30,160 nt of DNA from Candidatus Methanovirga basalitermitum (GCA_031284445.1 JAISZW010000195.1:1-30160); one strand, 5' to 3'; positions 18,074 to 26,291 are shown, counted from the first letter of the stretch. The notes: generated by a model not told the origin, from the letters alone. Made by a program: numbers and translations.

Positions 18074-18947
18074 ATTATAACTATAATATTATAATAATAA
18101 AGTATTCTGAACCAACTAATTATTCCATACTAAGGGAGGTAAAAGAAAATAAAATAATATGAATTATAATAAAACTGAACATTCTTTTTTTCCATATCTC
18201 CATAAACATCTATGTCAATATAATTATAGCTTAAAGGTTTTATTGGTTTTGTTCTACCTCTACCCATGAAGCAGAAGTAGTAGTAGTAATAATAAATTGG
18301 GAATTGTCTTTAATTTATAATCATTAGTTTTATGTATTTTTTCAGTTTTATGTATTTTTCATGTTTATATGGGAAAACAATGATAAAATTTTCTGTATAA
18401 GAAATTACTAAGTATCGTCTATATTTTAAATTATCACCCAAATTTTTGACAAGCCCTATAATAATTTATTTTTATCTATAAATTGTTTTTAATTATTATA
18501 TTGAGAAAATATCTGTTTTAATTAAAATTTGAATAATTGAATGTGCAACAGCTTATTAAAAAGAAATAAGGATGATACAATCACGAAAATGTCAACTGCA
18601 CGACATTTAACTGAATAAATATATATTCAAGAAGACGAAAATGAGTGTTTAATAGTAAGCCATTATTAGGAAAATCAAACATATTACCATCTGTGATAAT
18701 AAAAGTTCTAGCGAAAAAGAAATTGCTAACTTTGAAAGTCTGTTTTCTGTTGATAATTTTTATACCTAAAACATCAAAACAAGTAGAGCAACTATAGGGT
18801 AAGACTAAGAAATCAGGAACTAAAAGCAAAACTATAAGGCAATTGAATGATTATTAGAGTATTTAACTTTATTCATGGGAATGGATTAAGATAGGAAAGA
18901 ACTCCACGATTTTTACAGGCTCCGTTTTAAGATACTTTTATATATCT

Positions 18948-18983
18948 TGAGAATAATAAAAAACGTGAGAATAATAAAAAATG
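18948..18983. repeat. 18-bp tandem repeat abutting a MITE
   Basis: TGAGAATAATAAAAAACG at 18948-18965 is followed by TGAGAATAATAAAAAATG at 18966-18983, one mismatch. The second unit ends one base before the MITE at 18985. Confidence 0.85.
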
Positions 18984-18984
18984 G

Positions 18985-19101
18985 CATTGCTGTCAAATTA
19001 ACGATTTTTGATTGAAATTTCTATTTAAGATCTTGTTTATCCGAGCTCTGCTTTTAATTTCAATCAAGTTTAAAAAATAATTTTCTTAAGTTGACAGCAT
19101 T
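18985..19101. mobile_element. MITE-like element, copy B (about 117 bp)
   Basis: The left end reads CATTGCTGTCAAATTAAC and the right end (19085-19101) reads CTTAAGTTGACAGCATT; as inverted repeats they match over most of 16 bases. Inner inverted arms TTGATTGAAATT (19008-19019) and AATTTCAATCAA (19056-19067) pair perfectly, so the transcript could fold into a long hairpin. It aligns along its full length with 12802-12918. It ends 36 bp before the antiporter start codon, so the antiporter promoter must lie within or across it. Confidence 0.85.
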
Positions 19102-19137
19102 AGTATTGAGTTATAGCTATTAAAAAAGGTTTTATAC

Positions 19138-20265
19138 ATGGTAGATATTAATCCATTGGTATTGGGTGTGTTGATTTTAATATCAAGTCTAATTTCAATT
19201 AGATTATCGATTACTGTAGCACTCATTGAAGTTGTTTTTGGAGTGATAAGTGGAAATTTAGGATTTTTGACTCCACAACCTTGGATGTTATATATTGCTA
19301 CTTTTGGTGGAGTCTTAATCACATTTTTAACAGGTTTAGAGATAGATTTAGATTTCATGAGAAATGAATTTAGAAAAATATTTTTAATAGGATTTCTATC
19401 ATTTATCATTCCGTTTGTAATTGTATCTATTTTTTCATATTTTATCATCGGTTGGAACTCAAATGTTTCGCTTTTAGCTGGAACAGCATTTTCTGAAACC
19501 TCAGTTTCCATAGTCTATTCTGTTTTGGTTTATAGGAACCTTTCAAATACGAATTTTGGTAAGGTTTTAGCAGGAGCAACATTTGTCACGAATATATTTA
19601 CAGCAATATGTCTTAGTGGATTATTCATTGTTCCAGATGTCTACACACTAATATTTTATATAATAGCTATTTTAATAGTTATTTTAGCATATGAATATTC
19701 TTACTTATTCTTAGAACATGTAAAACTAAGGGATAAGATTGAAGAGGTTGAATTAAAATATATTTTTCTTTTACTTTTAATTTTAATCTTTTTTGCAGAT
19801 TTAGGAAGAAGTCAAGCTATTTTACCTACTTTTGTATTGGGTTTACTATTGTCCAAATACTTTAAAACAGACTCAATAGCATTTGAATCTAAGAAAAGAT
19901 TAAAAACAATAGCATTTACTTTTATAACCCCTATATTTTTTATTGTTGCAGGGACCAATATTTCAATTCCTTTAGTTATTTCAGAAATAGCTATTTTTCT
20001 TTTCCTTTTTGTTATTCGATTTATTGGAAAGTTTTTAGGAGTTTATTTTATTTCAAAGAAGTATTTAAAGCATGATGAAATTTATTTTACAATGTTAATG
20101 AGTACAAGTTTAACTTTTGGTTTAATAGCTACTGTTTTTGGCTTAAATTCTGGATTATTAGATTCACAAACTTATTCTATTTTAACTGGTGTTCTGATTA
20201 TGGGTGCTATTATACCAACGATAATCGCTGAGAAGAAATTTCTTCCAAAATTATTTCAATCCTAA
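19138..20265 (+). CDS. CPA2-family cation/proton antiporter (Na+/H+ or K+/H+)
   Basis: 375 residues, very hydrophobic, with about 10-12 predicted membrane helices (for example 8-28, 50-66, 82-104, 167-187, 208-222, 255-275, 283-300, 345-365). It is membrane-only, with no C-terminal TrkA-N or TrkA-C regulatory domain, which is short for KefB-type proteins but normal for simple archaeal Na+/H+ exchangers. The pattern GVLITFLTGLEIDLDFMR in helix 3 and AGTAFSETSVSIVYSVL in helix 5 fits CPA2; the acidic residue at the ion site appears as Glu in SETS. Exchange direction and ion are inferred. AAAAAAGGT precedes the ATG at 19138. A MITE lies immediately upstream, and a T-rich stretch follows the stop. 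Confidence 0.8.
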   Translation: MVDINPLVLGVLILISSLISIRLSITVALIEVVFGVISGNLGFLTPQPWMLYIATFGGVLITFLTGLEIDLDFMRNEFRKIFLIGFLSFIIPFVIVSIFSYFIIGWNSNVSLLAGTAFSETSVSIVYSVLVYRNLSNTNFGKVLAGATFVTNIFTAICLSGLFIVPDVYTLIFYIIAILIVILAYEYSYLFLEHVKLRDKIEEVELKYIFLLLLILIFFADLGRSQAILPTFVLGLLLSKYFKTDSIAFESKKRLKTIAFTFITPIFFIVAGTNISIPLVISEIAIFLFLFVIRFIGKFLGVYFISKKYLKHDEIYFTMLMSTSLTFGLIATVFGLNSGLLDSQTYSILTGVLIMGAIIPTIIAEKKFLPKLFQS

Positions 20266-20390
20266 ATTTCTTTTGTTTTATAGATTATAATTTTTTTTGG
20301 TTTTATTTTAAAAAAAATAGAACTTATCCTAGCTCTATTAAAAATTCAGATGATAGATTTTCATGAAAAAGTGAAGAATGTGCAATGATT

Positions 20391-20454
20391 ATTTAACATG
20401 TTTTAGGGTAGAAATGTAATAAATTTAACATGTTTTAGGGTAGAAATGTAATAA
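20391..20454. repeat. 32-bp perfect tandem duplication
   Basis: Two identical 32-bp units, 20391-20422 and 20423-20454, each beginning ATTTAACATGTTTTAGGGTA and ending GAAATGTAATAA. They lie between the antiporter and a decayed transposase. Confidence 0.95.
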
Positions 20455-20459
20455 AAGTT

Positions 20460-21190
20460 TCAAATAAAAGAGTTATCAGGATATTTTGTTTTTGATGAAC
20501 AGCATTTAAAAAATGATGGGGAGAAAGTTTAGTAATAGTTGATTTTTGATGCTACTCTTCATGGTTAATGCTATTAATATCTATTGATAATAGAAATCAG
20601 GAAAATATTGAAACATTCATAAAATGAATCATACCGATATAAACGATTTTCAATAACTAACGATCATGCAACAGAATATGATAAGGTAACTGATATTTAG
20701 GTTTTACATATCCTCAAATGCATAAAACACTTATTTGATATTATTCATGAAAAATTCAAAGAGCCATTTAAGATGTGAGGATAAACCAAAAAAAAAAACA
20801 ATTGAAAAGGTGGAAAAGTCGATTAATAAATATATTTAACACATACGACATTAATTTAGCTACTGCATACTTTATAACCTTCTTAAAGAATTTTAATCGA
20901 TACCTAAGTTTTTAATAAAGTTCTTAAATAGCAAAATCATTGGTAGTGGGATAAATTAACTCCATTCAGGATTGATCATAATATTTAAAAGACAAGTGCC
21001 AAGCAGAACTATCTCATCGATACCTTAAGTAAAGGATGGAAAAAAAAGATTTAAAACAAAGTCAGGTGGTCTTGGTCATGATATACTTATTTTTTCAAGA
21101 TTAAATGATGATTTTGACAGGATTGATTTAGTATTGTTGCTGAAATCATATTTGAGATTTACAACAGCCATCTCCATTTTGAATAATATG
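20460..21190 (+). pseudogene. Decayed DDE transposase remnant (resembles ISNCY/ISM1-type)
   Basis: Broken frames give YFVFDEQHLKNDGEKV (about 20480-20528), then LIFDATLHG, FSITNDHATEYDKV (about 20649-20690), and near the end RFKTKSGGLGHDILIFSRLN. The order 'F-DEQ.LK..GE', 'FDA.L', 'ITTD...Y' resembles archaeal DDE transposases of the ISM1-like group known from Methanobrevibacter. Many stops interrupt it and no terminal repeats were located. The family is tentative; that it is dead coding sequence is more secure. Confidence 0.45.
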
Positions 21191-21383
21191 AAACTTAATC
21201 AACTTTTAAAATAATTGTTAGACAAGCAGTACTTATAATAATCAGCATATTTTATCCTATTTAATACCTTCTATCTTTAATTTAATCATTCATTTTATCT
21301 TAATTCTATATTAAATCAATAAACTATCTAATAATAAACAAATATCTAAGTATTCTCTTTTTCATATTCCTAAAAAGAAAACC

Positions 21384-21391
21384 TTTATATA
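21384..21391 (+). promoter_or_regulatory. TATA box of the nif operon
   Basis: TTTATATA preceded by an A-rich, BRE-like stretch (AAGAAAACC). Transcription would start about 25 bp downstream, near 21410-21415, leaving a leader of roughly 190 nt before nifH. Confidence 0.65.
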
Positions 21392-21414
21392 GTATGCACT
21401 ACAACTTACATAAC

Positions 21415-21434
21415 ATAGGAAGACAGAATCCTAT
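21415..21434 (+). promoter_or_regulatory. Putative NrpR-type nitrogen operator
   Basis: ATAGGA (21415-21420), an 8-nt spacer and TCCTAT (21429-21434) form a perfect dyad at or just after the expected nif transcription start. The site contains GGAA-N6-ATCC, one base from the GGAA-N6-TTCC operator described for NrpR in Methanococcus. Its position would let a repressor block RNA polymerase. The NrpR gene is not in the window. Confidence 0.55.
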
Positions 21435-21605
21435 ATCCGACTACATGGTAATATATTCAAAGCAATTTTTTATTATTAATAATATGATCAAATATTAAAA
21501 GCATATTAAATTGAATAATATCCATTTATGAAGGTAAACATCCTTTAAAAATATTAAATATTTTAAAAATATTATTTAAAATAAAATACAATTGAGGTAG
21601 ATTAC

Positions 21606-22436
21606 ATGGTAAGAAAAATAGCTATATATGGAAAAGGTGGAATTGGAAAATCAACTACAACTCAAAATACTGCAGCAGCAATGGCACACTTTCATGATAA
21701 AAAAGTCATGATACACGGTTGTGATCCAAAAGCTGATAGTACAAGAATGATTCTTAGAGGAAAAATGCAAAAAACTCTCATGGATACTCTTAGAGATGAA
21801 GGTGAAGAAGCATGCATGGATCTTGAGAATATAATGTCTATTGGATTCGGAGATATTAAATGTGTTGAATCAGGTGGTCCTGAACCTGGTGTTGGTTGTG
21901 CTGGTAGAGGTGTTATTACAGCTATAAATATGATGGAAATGCTTAAAGTCTATGAAGATAATTTAGATTTTGTTTTCTATGATGTTCTTGGAGATGTTGT
22001 TTGTGGTGGTTTTGCAATGCCGATTCGTGATGGAAAAGCCGAAGAAATTTATGTTGTTGCTTCTGGTGAAATGATGGCATTATATGCTGCTAACAATCTT
22101 TGTAAAGGTATGGTTAAATACGCTAAACAAAGTGGTGTTCGTTTAGGTGGAATTATATGCAACAGCCGTAATGTGGATGGTGAAATGGAACTTATAGAAG
22201 AATTCTGTAAAAGAATTGGAACTCAGATGATTCATTTTGTACCAAGAGATAACATTGTACAGAAAGCGGAGTTCAATAAGAAAACCGTGACTGATTTTGA
22301 TTTTGATTGTAATCAAGCTAATGAATATAAAAGTTTATCAGATAAGGTTATTAACAATGATAATTTCGTTATTCCTGAACCATTAAAAATGGACGAATTA
22401 GAAGAATTGGTAGTTGAATTTGGAATTTTAGATTAA
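21606..22436 (+). CDS. nifH: Nitrogenase iron protein (dinitrogenase reductase)
   Basis: 276-residue homodimer subunit that passes electrons to NifDK with ATP hydrolysis and is also needed for FeMo-cofactor assembly. The P-loop GKGGIGKST (9-17), the [4Fe-4S] ligands Cys98 (VGCAGRG) and Cys133 (VVCGGF), switch I around CDPKADST and switch II around DVLGDVVCGG are all present. Arg101 next to the cluster, which some bacteria ADP-ribosylate, is conserved. Length is typical. First gene of the operon, 42 bp ahead of nifI1; GAGGTA upstream supports ATG 21606. Confidence 0.98.
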   Translation: MVRKIAIYGKGGIGKSTTTQNTAAAMAHFHDKKVMIHGCDPKADSTRMILRGKMQKTLMDTLRDEGEEACMDLENIMSIGFGDIKCVESGGPEPGVGCAGRGVITAINMMEMLKVYEDNLDFVFYDVLGDVVCGGFAMPIRDGKAEEIYVVASGEMMALYAANNLCKGMVKYAKQSGVRLGGIICNSRNVDGEMELIEEFCKRIGTQMIHFVPRDNIVQKAEFNKKTVTDFDFDCNQANEYKSLSDKVINNDNFVIPEPLKMDELEELVVEFGILD

Positions 22437-22477
22437 GCTATTATTAAAAATAATAAAATAACTATTTAAGTGATCAT

Positions 22478-22795
22478 ATGAAAATGATTCGTGCAATCGT
22501 AAGACCTGAAATGATAGAAAAAACTGTTAATGCTCTTGAAGATGGTGGTCATGTTGCATTAACTAAGATGGATGTCGTTGGAAGAGGTAAACAGAAAGGA
22601 ATTCAGCATAATGACATTCACTATGATGAATTACCTAAAAGGATGATTATGTTGGTTACAGAAGATGAAAAAGTAGAACCATTGGTTGATGTAATTCTTG
22701 AATCAGCATTTACTGGTAATTTTGGAGATGGAAAAATTTTTATAAGTCCTGTTGAGAAAGTATATACTGTTAGAACTAAATCTGAAGGATTATAA
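22478..22795 (+). CDS. nifI1: PII-like nitrogenase regulator NifI1
   Basis: 105-residue GlnB/PII-family protein. With NifI2 it switches off nitrogenase after ammonium addition by binding NifDK, an effect relieved by 2-oxoglutarate. The PII fold start (MKMIRAIVRPEMIEKTVNAL), GRGKQKG ahead of the T-loop, and the signature GNFGDGKIFISPVEKV near the end are clear. The T-loop (about 41-52, IQHNDIHYDELP) is short and unlike GlnK, typical of NifI1. GTGAT lies just before the ATG. Placement between nifH and nifD is diagnostic of methanogen-type nif operons. Confidence 0.95.
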   Translation: MKMIRAIVRPEMIEKTVNALEDGGHVALTKMDVVGRGKQKGIQHNDIHYDELPKRMIMLVTEDEKVEPLVDVILESAFTGNFGDGKIFISPVEKVYTVRTKSEGL

Positions 22796-22826
22796 TCTTT
22801 ATTTTTTCAATTTAAGGAGTATTAAT

Positions 22827-23195
22827 ATGAAAGAGATAATGGCAATAATAAGACCATCTATGGTAAACAAAACTAAAGAGGTACTAAATGTTTTAGGTCA
22901 TCCTGGTTTAACGGCAGTTAGTGTTTTCGGTAGAGGAAAACAGAAATCTATACTGAGTGAAGTAAAAGATGTAAAGGATAATCTTGAATTACAGGAACAA
23001 TCAAGACAAATGACTTATGTTCCAAAAAGACTACTTTCAATTACAGTTCCTGATGAAGATGTGAATTTAATAGTTGAGGCAATAATGAAGGTCAACCATA
23101 CTGGAAATATTGGGGATGGTAAAATTTTTGTTTTACCTGTTGAAGACTCTATCAGAGTAAGAAATAAGGATCGGGGATTAAAAGCGATAATTTGA
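22827..23195 (+). CDS. nifI2: PII-like nitrogenase regulator NifI2
   Basis: 122-residue PII-family partner of NifI1. It has MKEIMAIIRPSMVNKTKEVL, GRGKQKS, a longer T-loop (about 42-66) than NifI1, and NIGDGKIFVLPVED. The frame stays open upstream to 22752, but that would overlap nifI1 and has no ribosome binding site. ATG 22827 is preceded by AAGGAG at 22814-22819, so I use it. NifI1 and NifI2 together form the complex that inhibits NifDK. nifD follows after 68 bp. Confidence 0.95.
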   Translation: MKEIMAIIRPSMVNKTKEVLNVLGHPGLTAVSVFGRGKQKSILSEVKDVKDNLELQEQSRQMTYVPKRLLSITVPDEDVNLIVEAIMKVNHTGNIGDGKIFVLPVEDSIRVRNKDRGLKAII

Positions 23196-23263
23196 TATTT
23201 AGCAATGATTTGATATTTTGTAGTTTAATGAGTTTTTAATATATTTTTAAATAGGAGATTTGT

Positions 23264-24661
23264 ATGCCTTTTAAATTATTTGATATAGATAAAGAAATAC
23301 CTGAGAGAAAAAAACACATTTATGTTAAAGATGAGCATAACTGTGAAATAGATTGTAATAAATCTACAATACCAGGATGTATGACTGAACGAGGTTGTGC
23401 TCTTGCAGGTGGAAGAGGAGTTATTACAGGAGCTGTAAAAGATGCAATAGGTCTTGTACACAGCCCAGTAGGTTGTCAATACTACACTACAGGGGTAAAA
23501 CGATATCCTTCACAACCACAACTCCCAAACGGAGAAATATTCCCAATCGATAACTTCAATTTAAAATACAGTTTTGGAACGGACTTAAAAGAAGCCAATA
23601 TTGTTTTCGGCGGTATGAAAAAATTAAAAGAAGCTATTATTGAAGCTAATAAAGAATGTCCTTTTGCTTCAGCTATTTATGTTAATAGTACATGTACTAC
23701 TGGATTAATAGGTGATGATGTTGATGCTATCTGCAAAGAAATGACTGAAAAAATAGATAAAGATGTTGTAGCTTTTAACACACCTGGTTTTTCAGGAGTA
23801 TCTCAATCAAAAGGTCATCATATAACAAACGATGCTGTTTTCGATCGTTTAGTTGGTACAAAAGAGCCACCTAATACTACACAGTACGATATTTGTTTAA
23901 TTGGTGAGTACAACATAGATGGTGACTTGTGGGTAATTGAAAAGTACTTAACTGAAATGGGATTAAATATTTTATCACGTTTTAGTGGTGATGCAAGCCA
24001 TGATGAATTATGTTGGATGCAAAGATCTAAATTGAATCTTGTAAGATGTCAGAGGTCTGCAACCTACATTGCAGATTTAATAGAGGAAAAATATGGGATT
24101 CCTTACAAAAAAGTAGATTTTTTCAGTTGTGAATATTGTAGTGATAATTTGCGTATGTTAGGTAGACATTTTTCTTTAGAGGAAGAGTCCGAAGCAGTCA
24201 TTGAAAAATATTATGGTAAAGTTAAGGAAGAGTTAGAATGGTATAAAGAGCAATTAACTGGTAAGAAAGTTTATATCTTTTCAGGAGGACCAAAAAGCTG
24301 GCATTTATCTATTCCTTTGGAAAAAGAGTTAGGTTTAGATATTATCGCTGTTGCATCACAGTTTGAACATTCAGATGGATACGATAAAATGAAAGCAAGG
24401 GTTAAAGAAGGAACAACCATTTTAGACGACCCTAATAGTTTGGAGTTAGAAGAAATGATTTTAGAGAGTAAACCTGATTTGATTCTCGCTGGTATTAAAG
24501 AAAAATATTTATCTTATAAATATGGAGTTCCTGCAATACAGATACATAGTTATGAAAATGGTCCTTACATTGGCTATGAAGGTTTTCTTAATTTAGCTAA
24601 AGATATATATAACAATATAAATGCTCCAGTATGGAAATTAATGGAGTTTAAAACTGAATAG
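23264..24661 (+). CDS. nifD: Nitrogenase molybdenum-iron protein alpha chain
   Basis: 465-residue subunit that holds FeMo-cofactor. P-cluster cysteines are Cys45 (GCALAG), Cys71 (GCQYY) and Cys144 (STCTTGLIGDD). The cofactor is held by Cys262 (RCQRSATYI) and His428 (IHSYENGPYIGYEGF); the active-site Gln181 and His185 lie in GVSQSKGHH. The protein starts MPFKLFDIDKEIPERKKHIY, as I recall for methanogen NifD. Some blocks (KYSFGTDLKEANIVFGG, GEYNIDGDLW, HSYENGPY) look superficially like VnfD/AnfD, but adjacent NifK/E/N and the absence of a small delta/G subunit gene argue for the Mo enzyme. GGAGA precedes the ATG; nifK follows after 12 bp. Confidence 0.96.
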   Translation: MPFKLFDIDKEIPERKKHIYVKDEHNCEIDCNKSTIPGCMTERGCALAGGRGVITGAVKDAIGLVHSPVGCQYYTTGVKRYPSQPQLPNGEIFPIDNFNLKYSFGTDLKEANIVFGGMKKLKEAIIEANKECPFASAIYVNSTCTTGLIGDDVDAICKEMTEKIDKDVVAFNTPGFSGVSQSKGHHITNDAVFDRLVGTKEPPNTTQYDICLIGEYNIDGDLWVIEKYLTEMGLNILSRFSGDASHDELCWMQRSKLNLVRCQRSATYIADLIEEKYGIPYKKVDFFSCEYCSDNLRMLGRHFSLEEESEAVIEKYYGKVKEELEWYKEQLTGKKVYIFSGGPKSWHLSIPLEKELGLDIIAVASQFEHSDGYDKMKARVKEGTTILDDPNSLELEEMILESKPDLILAGIKEKYLSYKYGVPAIQIHSYENGPYIGYEGFLNLAKDIYNNINAPVWKLMEFKTE

Positions 24662-24673
24662 GAGATAAATAAA

Positions 24674-26056
24674 ATGAGTGTTAATGTATCTGGAAGAGAT
24701 AGGCAGGTGATCATAAATCCACTTGTAACATGCATGCCAATGGGTGCTATGTGGGCTGTTCTTGGAATAAATCGTGGAATACCATTGGTACAAGGATCAC
24801 AAGGTTGTAGTACTTTTGTAAGGTATCATCTTGCAAGACATTTCCGTGAACCAATTGAAATAGCTGTTAGTAGTTTTCACGAATCAACGGCTGTTTTTGG
24901 AGGAAAGAAAAACTTAAATATAAGTCTTAAAACTATAGTACAAAGACAAAATCCTGATCTTATAGGTGTTGTAACAACATGTAGTTCAGAAATTATTGGA
25001 GATGATGTTTATGGTTTTGTAGAGTCAAATAAAGAAGAATTAAAAGATTTAGGTCACGATAATACTGAAATTATACCTATTAATACTCCTTCCTTTGCAG
25101 GTAGCCATTTTGTAGGTTATAATAAAGCTGTTGATGCATTAATTAAAAATTTGACTGTTATCAATGAAAATAACGAAGGTGATGATAATAAAATTAACAT
25201 TATCCCTGGTTTATTGAATCCAGGTGATGTCAATGAAATAAAACATATCTTAGATGTAATGCATGTTCCATACACAATCTTAACAGACATTTCAGAAACA
25301 TTTAACTCACCTTTAAACCCAAAGAAACAAGAACATCCATATTTTGGGAAAGGAGGAACTACAGTTGATGAGATAAGAAATATATCGGCAAATAAAGGAA
25401 CGATAAGCATAACTAAGTATGCTAAAACAGGAGCTGAAACATTAGAACAAACACATAAAGTTCCTGCTGTAACAGATAACTTACCACCAATAGGTATTAA
25501 AGGAACTGATGATTTTATCATGACAGTAAATAAACTAACTAAACATGATATCCTTGATACTTTAATGACCGAAAGAGGTTTGACATTAGATTTAATGGCT
25601 GATGTAAGTGCAAGATACTTAGCAGGAAGAAAAGTAGTAATCTTTGGAGATCCTACACTTGTAACAGGACTAACATCTTTTATAATAGAGATAGGAATGG
25701 AACCTGTAATGGTAACTACAGGATCAGAAGAAAAAACTTTCCCTACAGATATTGAAAATATGAGTAAAGGTCAGAATATAGATGTAATTACAGAAGGCGA
25801 TTTAAAAGTAGTGGAAGACTATGTAAAAGATAAAGATAATGGGGTAGAATTAATATTAGGTTCAAGTGAAGCCAGATTCATAAACTACGATACAGGAATC
25901 CCATTAGTACGTTTTGGATTTCCAGTTTATGATAGAGTAGGATACCATTCACAACCAATTGTAGGGTATCGTGGTGCTAAACGTGTTGTTGAAATGATAA
26001 CTAACGAAGTTTTAGCAAAATACTATGAAGAAAAGCATTGGAAACTTCAGCAATAG
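24674..26056 (+). CDS. nifK: Nitrogenase molybdenum-iron protein beta chain
   Basis: 460-residue partner of NifD; the alpha2-beta2 enzyme carries one P-cluster at each alpha-beta interface. P-cluster ligands are Cys20 (LVTCMPMGA), Cys45 (GSQGCSTFVRYH) and Cys103 (TTCSSEIIGDD). The motifs REPIEIAVSSFHESTAVFGG and PSFAGSHFVGY are typical. It lacks the ~50-residue N-terminal extension of Azotobacter NifK, as in other methanogen and clostridial forms. AGGAG is at the end of nifD, 12 bp upstream, so the two are probably translated together. A 235-bp gap follows before nifE. Confidence 0.97.
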   Translation: MSVNVSGRDRQVIINPLVTCMPMGAMWAVLGINRGIPLVQGSQGCSTFVRYHLARHFREPIEIAVSSFHESTAVFGGKKNLNISLKTIVQRQNPDLIGVVTTCSSEIIGDDVYGFVESNKEELKDLGHDNTEIIPINTPSFAGSHFVGYNKAVDALIKNLTVINENNEGDDNKINIIPGLLNPGDVNEIKHILDVMHVPYTILTDISETFNSPLNPKKQEHPYFGKGGTTVDEIRNISANKGTISITKYAKTGAETLEQTHKVPAVTDNLPPIGIKGTDDFIMTVNKLTKHDILDTLMTERGLTLDLMADVSARYLAGRKVVIFGDPTLVTGLTSFIIEIGMEPVMVTTGSEEKTFPTDIENMSKGQNIDVITEGDLKVVEDYVKDKDNGVELILGSSEARFINYDTGIPLVRFGFPVYDRVGYHSQPIVGYRGAKRVVEMITNEVLAKYYEEKHWKLQQ

Positions 26057-26291
26057 ATTTAATGAGAATAGATATTTAAGATTATCAATCTTAAAAATGT
26101 GATTTAGATATATTCTCTCTATCTTAAAAATTAGTTGTTTGTTGATTAGTTGTTTATCAAAATATTAAATAATTAATTTTATTGAGTTTTTTAAATCTAA
26201 AAAATATTTTTTTTATTAAAAATGAAATAATAACTACTTTTTATTTTTTTTAAATAATCATAAAAATTGTTCAATTTACGGGAGTGAAATT
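26057..26291 (+). other. nifK-nifE spacer with hairpin and repeats
   Basis: This 235-bp gap is the longest inside the nif operon. Besides the stem-loop it holds ATTAGTTGTTT twice (26130-26140 and 26145-26155) and T-rich runs near 26198-26255. I see no gene in it and no clear copy of the ATAGGA-N8-TCCTAT dyad. A second promoter for nifENX is possible but not obvious. Confidence 0.5.
26075..26095 (+). terminator. Stem-loop in the nifK-nifE gap
   Basis: TTTAAGATT (26075-26083), loop ATC, AATCTTAAA (26087-26095): a perfect 9-bp stem 19 bp after the nifK stop. It could be an attenuator, an RNA-processing or stability element, or a partial terminator that lowers nifEN expression relative to nifHDK. 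Confidence 0.45.

Larger units (their letters stand above)
17618..18984. other. Gene-poor AT-rich region
   Basis: About 1.37 kb between the homocitrate synthase and a MITE. It holds a perfect 44-bp tandem duplication (17986-18073), a short AGT/AAT trinucleotide run near 18276-18294, an 18-bp tandem repeat (18948-18983) and a few short frames without convincing start signals. The stretch 18540-18850 has a texture suggesting decayed coding sequence, but I could not identify it. Confidence 0.5.

Noticed and set aside
18581..18829. 82-aa minus-strand frame
   Set aside because: No ribosome binding site and no recognisable motifs. The stretch looks like decayed or random sequence.
22752..22826. 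Upstream extension of NifI2 by 25 residues
   Set aside because: It would overlap the nifI1 coding end, has no ribosome binding site, and the extra residues do not look like a PII N-terminus. ATG 22827 has AAGGAG upstream and begins a normal PII sequence.
23264..24661. NifD as a vanadium or iron-only nitrogenase alpha subunit
   Set aside because: Some blocks look VnfD/AnfD-like, but no delta (G) subunit gene lies between nifD and nifK, and nifE, nifN and nifX accompany it in the standard methanogen Mo-nitrogenase order. I keep NifD.
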